Assembly: GCF_000340215.1 (NCBI RefSeq)
Contig: NW_006921532.1
Coordinates: forward strand, 4,973,126-5,037,125
Direction: 5' to 3'
Origin: Pseudocercospora fijiensis CIRAD86
Lineage: Eukaryota; Ascomycota; Dothideomycetes; Mycosphaerellales; Mycosphaerellaceae
DNA length: 64,000 nt
Shown: one piece after another, positions 49,170-58,082 of the stretch
How positions within the stretch are numbered: the first letter of the stretch is position 1
Layout: the number at the start of each line of letters is the position of its first letter
The notes under the pieces: model-generated
The model's input: only the letters and a program-made list of their open reading frames with translations
Told to the model about the DNA's origin: nothing
The model's database searches: none
Translations under genes and position numbers: made by a program

Positions 49170-49373
49170 ATGTCCACTGATGACGACCAGATGCACTCCC
49201 ATCTCCCAGGCGCCACTGCAGCGAAAACAGCGGAACGTTGGCGACCACCACCGCCGGCCTGCCCACCTGAGGCCTGCATCCCCTACCTGTCCCTACTAGC
49301 TGCCGCCAGTCCAATCACCTCACCGCGCATCCCGTTCCTTTGGCATCCTGGAAAGAACGTGAAGTCTGCCTGA
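49170..49373 (+). CDS. Possible upstream ORF of the Zn2Cys6 regulator
   Basis: ATG to TGA, 67 codons, ending 66 bp before the regulator ATG. The product (starts MSTDDDQMHSHL) matches no family I know. If it lies in the transcript leader it could reduce translation of the main frame. It may be chance. Confidence 0.2.
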   Translation: MSTDDDQMHSHLPGATAAKTAERWRPPPPACPPEACIPYLSLLAAASPITSPRIPFLWHPGKNVKSA

Positions 49374-49439
49374 TTTGGGACTGACTCTGGAGTGCATCTG
49401 GCCGCCCCGCCCGCGACCAACACAGCGCTCAGAGGCACC

Positions 49440-52400
49440 ATGAACCCGCCGCCCTCGGCATTCAACACTGACATTCCGCCCGCTGCGCCCGCCCCCCAAA
49501 GCGCCATGCAGCAACAGCAGCCTCCGCCGCAGATCTTCGGCGCCCAATACGGCGCATCGCCAGATCTGCCCAACATGCCGCAGAATGGCGCCCATTGGTT
49601 CCACTCCGAGCTTGACTACGGCTTCGACGACCAAGACGGCGATGGTGACAACGCCGAGAACGACCAAGATGGCGGCGACAACAGAGACCCTAAGCGACGG
49701 AGGATCGCACGAGCGTGTGATATGTGCCGCAAAAAAAAGATCAAGTGCGATGGGAAGACGCCCAAGTGCAGCCATTGTGAGAACTACAAGACAGAATGCA
49801 TATTTACGCACGTGGAGAAGAAGCGAGCGCCGCCCAAAGGTGCAAAATACATCGAGGGTCTGGAGAATAGATTAGGCCGCATGGAGAACTTGTTGCGCTT
49901 GTCGGGCCTGCTAGCAGAAGACGATGGCGGCCGAACAGACTTGGGCACTCTAGAGAAGCGCCTTGCCGAACGGCAGAACAAGAGCACAGCTGACAGCCCT
50001 GTGTCGCAACACTCGTCGAACAGACGGGGCAGTAAAGATGGCAGCACGCCTGCCAATCCGGAAGGACAAGAGCAGAAGGACAGTGGCCCCAATTCAGCGC
50101 ACGGCCAAACATCCCCACCTGAGCCCGTCAAGAATCCTCCTGATGTGTTCAGACGCGATGCGAAAGAAGTCGATGCGCTTGCCGACCAGATGTGCAGTCT
50201 GATTACTAACCAATGTGGAGAGACACGATACATTGGCTCCTCGTCGGGCTTCAGCATATTCAGTCCCAAAGGTATTCAATGGGTCAACGAAAAGACTGGA
50301 GATACCAGCTTCCAGCAAATGATCGCTTCGGCCACGTCAGAGGACAAGCACGGTTGGGACCACTGGAAGCCGGAAGTCTTCAACGACCTATTTCAGCGAA
50401 GAATATTCAAACCCTTGCCCGGTCGCCAAGAATGCTATGCCTTGCTCAAGGACTATTTCGAGAACTTCAACATCATGTTTCCACTCTTTCACGAGCCTAC
50501 GTTCATGCATCTCGTCGACAAACACTACTCCCTCGAGCCGTACGATAGCTCTGGATGGTGGGCCAGCTTGAACGTTGCCCTTGCCATCGCCCACCGACTG
50601 AGGGTCATGAGCAATGTGGTTTCACATGAAGAGGACGATGTCGCGTGGGCGTATCTTAAGAACGCCATGGCCGTCATGTCAGAGTTGACGATGCGCAACA
50701 CTGACCTGTTGTCTGTGCAGGCATTGATTGGAATGGCGCTTTTCCTGCAAGGCACGCCGAACCCGCAACCAAGCTTTTTCCTTGTGGCTGCAGCAATAAG
50801 GCTTGCTCACTCCATCGGCCTGCACAAGCGCGGTTCGGGATTTAACCTCAACGAAGTCGAGAATGAACAGCGCAAACGAGTGTTCTGGATTGCCTACCTC
50901 CTCGACAAGGACATCTGCTTAAGATCTGGCAGGCCGCCAGCGCAGGACGACGATGACATGAATGTAGATCTGCCGTCGGAAGACCCTCCTGACAACGTTG
51001 GCAATGTACCGCTCTCCCAGGAGAGGCATGGAAAGAAGACGATGAATCTCTTCAGACTGATGTGTCAATTCGCACAAATACAGTCAAGAGTATACAAGCA
51101 ACTATATTCGGTCAAGGCCAGCCGTCAGAGCGACGGCGAACTGCTGAATACCATTGGTGAGCTCGATGAGGCACTTGAGGAATGGAAAGACAGCATACCT
51201 CTCGACTTCCGGCCGGAGCACGAAATCAGAGCTGCCCATACGCCTCTGATCTTACATGTTGTGGTCCTGCACTTCGCATACTACAACTGCCTGACGACAA
51301 TTCACCGGATGAGCGTTCATCACGGCTATTGGACAAGTCGACTCAGCGATTATGCGGTCCAAGGTCTAAACGCGAGACCTCTGAATCCACGCGTGTTCAT
51401 GAGTGCTGCCTTGTGCGTCAATGCAGCAAGAACAAGTATAGGTCTGATTCGATATATTCCTCAAGGCGATTACGCCTGCGTTTGGTGAGCTTTCCACCCG
51501 GACATCGCTCGAAACAAGCTCGGCTAACTTCTTATCAGGTTGATTCTGTACTACCCAGTATCATCACTGGTAACACTATTTGCGAATATCCTTCAAAACC
51601 CGCAAGATGCACGCGCAAGATCTGACTTGAAGCTGATGAGCAGCGTCGTGTCCTTCTTGACGATGCTCGAACGGGATGTAGCAGAGGCTAATGGCAACGT
51701 GCGGCGCATGCTGTCAGTCTGTGCTGAATTTGAGCGAATCGCTCGCGTGGCGCTCGACAAAGTGGAACGTGAAATGCGAGGTCGTGGCAAGCGGAAGCAA
51801 GCAGAGCGAGAACGTGAGAAGGCGCTCAAAGATCAAGTGACTGGTCAAGTGGCCCAAGGGTTGGAAGAGGGAAAGAGCTTGGAGCAGATGCAAGTCGAAA
51901 CTCAAGCTTCGTATCGACGGCCGATCCAGACACCATCACTGCGAGCATCTGTGGCAGGTAGTCAAGGTGGAAGTCAGCACGGCAACAGCCCTGCAAACAG
52001 CTGGGGAGGTAGCCCGCCTGGAGGCAATGGATCACCATACCAACGCTCTGCGAGCAATTCCCGACCGCCACAAGTGCCAGCATCAAATGGACAACAGCAA
52101 CCGTCGCCATACATGCCCTCGCAAGGGTCGACAAATGCTAACGCCCCCTTCAACCCGATGCAATTTCAGCCTCCATTGCCCAATGGCATGGACTTCACGA
52201 CTCACTCACCAACGCAACAGCACCATTCAAATCTTCCTTCGGCTTTCAACCAAGTTGATGTCTTCCCGGGGCCTAATTTCCCCACAACAACAGGTGCTTC
52301 TGGGCATCCCGACTTCTCAGGAATGCCAGCTTTTGATCCTTCGACTTCGGGGGTCGTCAATAGTGCAGCGGGCGCCTTTCAACAACCATTTGTACCTCAA

Positions 52401-52559
52401 GATTTGTGGCAGATGCCAATGACTCTGGAGTGGGATTGGGCGGAAGGGTTAGGTTTGGGCAGCTTTACTCCTGGAACCATGATGGAAGCACCAGGAGGAC
52501 CGCCTGGATTTGATATGGGTCACGAACCTGGAGGACATAACATGGGACCGCCGCAGTAA
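49440..52559 (+). CDS. Zn2Cys6 fungal transcription factor with fungal_trans domain
   Basis: Exons 49440-51484 and 51539-52559, joined across a 54-bp intron within a Trp codon, give 1,021 residues. Residues 1-85 are Pro/Gln-rich and acidic. The Zn2Cys6 binuclear cluster is at about residues 92-120 ([13 protein letters not shown], then [12 protein letters not shown]), preceded by the basic KRRRIA. A short coiled coil follows ([19 protein letters not shown]). The fungal-specific transcription factor domain begins at about residue 340 ([14 protein letters not shown]) and includes [15 protein letters not shown]. The C-terminus is a Gln/Pro/Gly-rich tail likely to work in activation. The in-frame GTG 48 bp upstream was rejected in favour of the ATG in a CACCATG context. 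Its regulon is not evident; no cluster of target genes is adjacent. Confidence 0.95.
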
Positions 52560-52896
52560 GAGAAGATTTGGACTTGGTCCCGTTGAAGGATGTATCATAT
52601 TGCACTGATTTCTCATTTGCTGCCTTAGAGCCCGCACAATTCGTTCTTTGAGCATCGGTCTCTGGTGTTCTATTTGGCAGAGACAAGAGGGATCAATGAG
52701 TACTTACGACGATAGAGATGGGGACTTAGAAGGAAAAGAGCGTGGGCAACCATTTTCGCTTTGATCAAACTCGACTCATTTATGACAAGCCACCACATCT
52801 TACAGTCTCAAATCCGATCTGTTGACGCATGGAGTTGAGCTGGTCTGGACGCGGAGAAGTTGGTGACAGCAACTCGGCGTGAAGCTGTGGAGCCGC
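52560..52896. other. Intergenic region between convergent genes
   Basis: 337 bp between the stop of the regulator and the stop of the small secreted protein gene. It should hold both 3' untranslated regions. Nothing else was recognised. Confidence 0.6.
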
Positions 52897-53497
52897 TCAA
52901 TCTTTCTTATCTTTATCGAAGCATCGGAAAGTGACACCCCAGGAGTCGTCTATGTAAGCATTAGCACGGGTGCCATGATGACTGGAGGAAAAGACGCACT
53001 GTGCCGTGTTTCCCACTCTGGCGCCTCTCTCAAATTGATACACTTTTGCTTTCCGTAGCATTTGTCGTACTGATCTATCTGTCAGCAGAAAGATGACATG
53101 ATTAGTGCTGGTAGAGACTTACGGTGCAATCATTCCAGTAGCCAATGCAACAAGCTGTGCCATCAGGGATGTAGGCAGACTGAGGCTTTGGATTCATGAC
53201 TGCGGTGCAGTTCCCCTTGTGCTGGGCATTGTTCGTATACTGCAAAGGCCATTAGAAGAAATTGCGTGAGGCACGAGGGGTATGGGAGATGCGGACCTAA
53301 TCGCATTGCAAGTCGCTGTGAGGGAGACCGACGAGATGACAGTCTCCGTACCCTTTGCCGCCGTAGTTTATGTTGTTGAAGTGCGTGTCGTTATTGCATG
53401 CGAGACCGGTGTAGAAGGAGACGGCCCAGGAGTGGACGGGTGGAGTTAGAGATGCGAGAATCAGGAGGAGTTCAGGTGTTAGGATCGTCTGCTTCAT
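52897..53497 (-). pseudogene. Small cysteine-rich secreted protein gene with an in-frame TAG (candidate effector-like protein, probably broken)
   Basis: Four minus-strand exons fit by phase: 53497-53297, 53239-53123, 53078-53000 and 52949-52897, total 150 codons. An N-terminal signal peptide (MKQTILTPELLLILASL...) is followed by a mature part with ten cysteines, including ACCIGYWNDC. The product ends in WGVTF plus a short charged tail. Exon 1 ends GAT TAG before a GTCCGC donor: the last codon is a stop. If it were CAG, the donor would be CAG/GT and the frame would continue in phase. One C-to-T step in a CA context is a RIP-type change. As written, only about 66 residues would be made. An alternative donor GTCGGT, about 30 bp earlier, is phase-compatible but weak. 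It starts about 200 bp from the transposon at 53,705. No known function; effector status is inferred only from size, signal peptide and cysteines. Confidence 0.65.
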
Positions 53498-53698
53498 GGC
53501 AAATGTTGATGGATGTATGTGCACGGGAGCAGATGTTGAAGACAAACGAGACGTCGGATCGTTTGAAAATGTACATGGCTCCGGCAATGGACAGGTAGTG
53601 GCATTGGAGCTGTAGGAAGTCGTTGCCACGAAGGTGCTCAGTGGCTCTGCTACTGCAGTGCTGAGTGTGCTGAAGTGCAGTCGCGGTAGGGAGGCCCA

Positions 53699-53704
53699 TA
53701 TATA
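53699..53704. promoter_or_regulatory. Left target-site copy TATATA, possible TATA box of the secreted protein gene
   Basis: TATATA occurs directly outside both ends of the inverted-repeat transposon (here and at 57,800-57,805), so it is likely the duplicated target. The pre-insertion site would read CCCATATATATGG-like, TATA-box-like DNA between two genes facing away from each other. Confidence 0.45.
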
Positions 53705-53722
53705 CCAGATTGTCAATGGAGG
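53705..53722 (+). repeat. Left terminal inverted repeat
   Basis: 18 bp, CCAGATTGTCAATGGAGG, matching the complement of 57,782-57,799 with two C/T differences. Confidence 0.85.
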
Positions 53723-53803
53723 TTCTCACCGCCTCTACTAACCCACCTCTACGACTAACTTTCTATATTTGCCTTCGCACTATACTCGCTATTGACTCGC
53801 AAA

Positions 53804-55080
53804 ATGCCTCTATATATCGATCTCTCGCTATAGAGGGCTTAGATAACCTTATAGGTTAATAGCGGCACTATATAAGGCGAAATCCTATAGCACCTTATAT
53901 AAGAGATTAGTTACTAGATAGCTCTTTCTACGCTTTATCGGAGGCTTAAGGAATAGGGGGTTAATTATAGCTATTACGCTTACTATAACCGAGTTAATAA
54001 TATCGAGGTACTAAAGATCCGAGTCGTATATACCTTCTCCGCTTTATACTTAACTAATAAAGAAGCGGTTAAAGTACTAAAGATAGATAGATTTAATATT
54101 AGCTAGCGGAGATATTAACGGATACGTTAAGAGCTTAGATTAAAGAAGGTATTATCGCGAAATAGATAGATAGAAGCGGAAGAGGAGATAGTAGAGGTCT
54201 TATAAGAAGAGCTCGAGAAGTCTATAGTAGAGTCCTTCGGCCGACGGTACCTATATACCTATATTAGGTCTAAATACAATATCATTAGTAGAGATCGGCT
54301 ATATCGTATAGCTTACTTACTAAATCCTAAAGGGTTGCGAGTCCGCTACGAGCGGGCGCGAGAGTACTATAGAGCGATTATTATACTAGGCCCTAGCTAC
54401 GTAATATTAATGGATACTTGCTATAAATTCGAGCATTAGGGGATATAGATCTACGTAGCTATTAATGTCTACTCGCGTTACATTATCTAGGTCTACGTAG
54501 GGATTACTAGCCGCATAGCTATATCCGTACTCGCTTAATATATTACAACGATTAAGAATAGTAGTATAATGCTACAGATTATCCGATTAGACCGTAGGGC
54601 GGAAACGATTCTAGCCGCGGACGCTTACTATACGACTCGCCTTACGACTCGTAGTAACCTAGAACCGGAACTAGAACTAGAACTACTAGCTTTCGAAGAC
54701 TGCTTTAAATACGGTACGAGCAAGATAAACTAGCGGATCGAGGCATAGTAGCGCTAGTAAGCACCTATATTAAATAGCTAGAGGGGCTATTTTTACGAGT
54801 TGCTACGCGAGTTACTATACGATACTAAATTGCTAGCCGATCGGATTGCCTTCCTTATAGTCTATATACTAATTATACGCTATAAAGTCCTCGAATTTGT
54901 TTACCTCTAGAATAGCTATCGGATTAGGAAGTAGGCTAATCGACTATACGTCGTACTAGGTATTCCGTATATTCTACACTATTATCTAGAGCTAAGCGGG
55001 CATTCTTATTAAGGTATTCCTATACCTAATAGCGTACTTAATAATATAGAGCAAGACCTTTAAGGATTCGGTATATATTA
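53804..55080 (+). pseudogene. rve-type DDE integrase/transposase remnant
   Basis: One frame from ATG 53,804 can be followed for more than 400 codons, with stops only at TAG/TAA. The three acidic residues are in frame: Asp at 54,413 (LMDTCYKFEH), Asp at 54,590 (IRLDRRAETILAADA) and Glu at 54,740 (Ile-Glu-Ala after an Asn-(TAG)-Arg). The block IQIYVAINVYSRYII between them is the retroviral-integrase-like (rve) core. The spacing and blocks match an integrase family common in fungal genomes. Inactive through many stops. Confidence 0.7.
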
Positions 55081-55568
55081 GATTCTATAGTACTCGCTAT
55101 AGACTCGCTATAGACTCGCTAATAGACTCGCTAATTCCTAGATCTTAAAGCCTACCTACCCGAGGCTACGCTTACTTAGTGTTAGATAGTATTGTAGACT
55201 CGCGGCTTCTCGTATCTAGTTAGTAGTAGCGAGAATAATAGCGATAGAGAGCGAGTTTACCGCTAGGTATACTTACTTCTTCGATAGCTAATTGCCGAGT
55301 ATATAGCTATAGGGTTAGGGCCTAAACTAATAGAGTTAGACAAGCTATTAGCAGCTCGTAATTAGACGTTAGGTAGGGCGAATACCGGGGCTAGATTAAT
55401 TAAGTTTGTAAATAATATATACTAATCTAAAATAAGGGATTTGCGAGCCGGCCGCGAGCCGGCCGCGAGTCGCTTATTTTAGTTCTATTTCCTTCTTAAT
55501 CTTTCAATTCCTATCTTGTTCTACCTCTATACTACTGCTATAGTTCTACCTTAGTTCTACTACTAATA

Positions 55569-56820
55569 ATGCCTGTCTAGGGTACCTTTTATACTGTTAC
55601 CGGCGCTAACTATATAATACTATTAAAAGCATACGCATTCTGTAACTAATATAGTCTTAAGAACCCTAATCTACTAACTAAGCGATTTGTACGCGAGCCG
55701 TTAGTAGCAGCCGTAGCTACTGCCGCTACTACTACGAGTTTAACTGCGAGTATAGTACGAGGCTTTAATACGTTCCCTTCTCTACCTAAGGCGGCGAATA
55801 CTATACGCAATACTACTATTTAGTAGTATAAGCCAACTTCTCGACTAAATACTAGATCTCGGAGCCTCTCGCAACGTCTACTAATACCTATACAACTCTT
55901 AAAGGAGCTAACAAAGGTATTATTTACCTGCCGCTATTTAGTTTTTAGCTAGCGAGTAGAGGTTTCTCGTAGAGGTAGAGTTGACCTATAGGAATATAAT
56001 TAGCTAGTCCTATAGACTTCTATTACTAATATCTAGTCTAATAAAGACTTCGAAGAAGCTAATATATTACTTATAGACTAGGTTCTTAGTCGGATTAACG
56101 CTAAGAACCTACCGCAAGGTAGCGTCTATTAGGTCGACGACTATACGGACTACTTCTTCTATACTAATTTCGATAATAAGCGCTTATTACTAGATAAAGT
56201 CGCTTCTAAAGTACTCGGCCTAGGACTAGTTAAAGAGGCTCTTATACTCTTTAAACCGTAAATAGGAGGGAAAGCAATAAAGCAGCTACTAATCTATTAC
56301 CTTAAAATCTATATCTAATAATAGCGGAAGCTATAGTAATAAAGGCAACTAAAGCGGAAGCACCGGCTAAGTACTCCTACTACGAGTAGTAGCGCGAGTG
56401 CTATAGCGAGTTAGGACGGGGTTGTTCTATCTATAGAGATTAAGTAAGAGAAGCTATAGAAGGAGAAGATAATCGATATAAAAAAGCCGCCTAAGTTTAT
56501 TAACCTAAGCGGCGAGGATACCGCGAGGCTACCGCGAGTTACGCCTATTCTAAAAGAGTCGAGCGAAGCTAAGGACTAGCAAGATAGTTAGCAAGATAGT
56601 TAGCAAGATAGCTAGTAAGAAGGCTAGTAAGGCTAGTAAGGCTAGTAAGGTTAGTAAGGTTAGTAAGGTTAGCAAGGTTAGCAAGATAGCTAGCAAGATA
56701 GCTAGTAAGATAGCTAGTAAGATAGTTAGAGCGGATAGAAGAGTTAGAAGCTAAAGCGTACTTAGAAGCTAGTTAATCTATTATCTATAGAGATACGATC
56801 GAAGAAGAAAGGAAATTGAA
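55569..56820 (+). pseudogene. Second ORF of the inverted-repeat transposon, Gln-rich tail, unknown
   Basis: From ATG 55,569 one frame can be followed about 415 codons through TAG/TAA. The N-terminal half is not recognised. At 56,575-56,725 a repeat reads as Gln-Gln-Asp-Ser and Gln-Gln-Gly units if TAG/TAA codons were CAG/CAA. The lysine-rich end stops near 56,820. Perhaps a gag-like or nucleic-acid-binding partner. Confidence 0.4.
56575..56725 (+). repeat. 9-12 bp Gln-rich coding repeat, Gln codons RIP-mutated to stops
   Basis: Units GGCTAGTAA, GGTTAGTAA and GATAGTTAGCAA repeat head to tail. Confidence 0.75.
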
Positions 56821-56899
56821 ATATAGACTCGCTATAGACTCGCTATAGACTCGCTATAGACTCGCTCCTTAAATATTATCTACTAGTAGCTCGCGATCG

Positions 56900-57400
56900 C
56901 TATTTAGATATAGCTCCTTCTATATCGTATATATATCCTTAGACTTAATAATAGCCTTATTCTTAAGCTATTTAAACTACGAGAGGCAATATCCTTCTAA
57001 CTTATCGAACCTAGCTTCTAATACCTTAATCTTTGCCTCTAGTTTAGTATTCTTTGCCTCTACGGCCTCGACTCGCGCCTATATCGCGGCTAGCTCGCTG
57101 TTTCTATCGTCTTCTTTAACCTCTTCTATACTAGCCGTATAGCTAGACTTGCCCTTATACTTATAATAAGCGTAGATACGCTCGCCTTTAGTATTAAGTA
57201 TACGACACTTAAAGTTATTAGAGCGTATACAGTAGTAGTATAGCGCTAGTATAAGCTTGCTAGAGTCCGTTTCTATAATAATTCTAGTAGCCTTATATTT
57301 CCGTAGTCTGTTTAATACTACCTTCTTTTTATCCGGTATCGCTATCTAATCGAGTAGCTCTTACTATATCTACGCGCTATAGTACTAGAAATCGTAGGTA
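56900..57400 (-). pseudogene. Third ORF of the inverted-repeat transposon: coiled-coil protein remnant
   Basis: On the minus strand a frame with few stops gives a basic N-terminal part (KKVVLNRLRKYKATRIIIE), then a long heptad coiled coil (ARVEAVEAKNTKLEAKIKVL). It is opposite in direction to the integrase. Function unknown. Confidence 0.4.
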
Positions 57401-57781
57401 TTTATAGTCGTAGGGCGTCGAAGTCTAGAGCGAGTTAGTAGCGAGTCTATAGCGATACGCCTCGCGACTTACGATAAATATTCTCCTCCTTCTACTAGTA
57501 AGTACGCTACTAGTAAGTATGCTACTAGTAAGTACGCTACTAAAGTTAAAGCTAAAGCTGCTAAAGCTACGCTAAGAATAAGGTCTCGCGGAATACTAGT
57601 TATAGCGGCTGCTACTATCGGTATCGGTATCGCTATCGCTATTAGTATTATCGATAGAAGAAGAATATTACAAGGTAAGGCGCGAAAGTGTAGCGAGTCT
57701 AAGTAAGGTTTGTCGCGACAATAGGCATAGTAAGGTTAGTAAGGAAGGCGTAATAGGACAATGGACTAAAGTGAAGCCAAC

Positions 57782-57799
57782 CCTCCATTAACAATCTAG
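57782..57799 (-). repeat. Right terminal inverted repeat
   Basis: Complement reads CTAGATTGTTAATGGAGG. Both differences from the left end are C-to-T in a CA context, i.e. RIP-like. Confidence 0.85.
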
Positions 57800-57805
57800 T
57801 ATATA

Positions 57806-58082
57806 TGGAGCTCCGTCTCGCGGCAGTGCAGGGTGGCGGGCTTGGCCTTGGCATCGGCGAGACCCTCGGACGTGGATATGACCTGGCTTGGATGCATCAT
57901 GCATCGCACGCTCGGCTACCATCCGCCATCGACCCCCAGCGCTTCTCTCCAGCGCACGACAATTTTCATAGACTGCGGAAGCTCCGTACAATACGGAGTC
58001 GCGCCTGCGCCTGCGCCTGCGCCTGCGCCTGGGACTGGCATTGCCATCGGCATCGGCATTCACTGAGAGACGCACTTTCACG
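57806..58082 (+). promoter_or_regulatory. Upstream region of the m-AAA protease gene
   Basis: 277 bp of normal composition between the transposon and the start codon. It includes five perfect GCGCCT units at 58,001-58,030, just before the ATG. The insertion has moved any older, more distant upstream sequence 4.1 kb away. Confidence 0.6.
58001..58030. repeat. GCGCCT x5 microsatellite in the 5' leader
   Basis: Five perfect hexanucleotide units, ending 53 bp before the start codon at 58,083. Confidence 0.9.

Larger units (their letters stand above)
47578..49439. promoter_or_regulatory. 1.86-kb gene-free upstream region of the Zn2Cys6 regulator
   Basis: Composition is normal and GC-rich with no convincing protein. 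It holds a CATGC array, four copies of a roughly 30-bp motif, CCAGG-rich and CCGCAC-rich short repeats (48,930-48,965; 49,136-49,162), and a 67-codon upstream reading frame. It probably contains a long promoter and leader for the regulator at 49,440. Confidence 0.5.
53705..57799 (+). mobile_element. Complete 4.1-kb inverted-repeat transposon with rve-like integrase, RIP-mutated
   Basis: The left end CCAGATTGTCAATGGAGG matches the inverted right end CTAGATTGTTAATGGAGG, the two differences being C/T. TATATA (or TA within it) flanks both ends. Inside, CA and TG are nearly absent; outside, composition is normal on both sides, so the ends are sharp. It carries an integrase-type protein, a Gln-rich protein on the same strand and a coiled-coil protein on the opposite strand. 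Class not named with certainty: terminal inverted repeats with an rve-type DDE integrase suggest a Ginger/IS3EU-like group, from memory only. Confidence 0.85.

Noticed and set aside
47505..49314. Several 60-170 codon frames in the gene-free stretch before the regulator
   Set aside because: Overlapping frames on both strands in GC-rich DNA, low-complexity products, no family resemblance.
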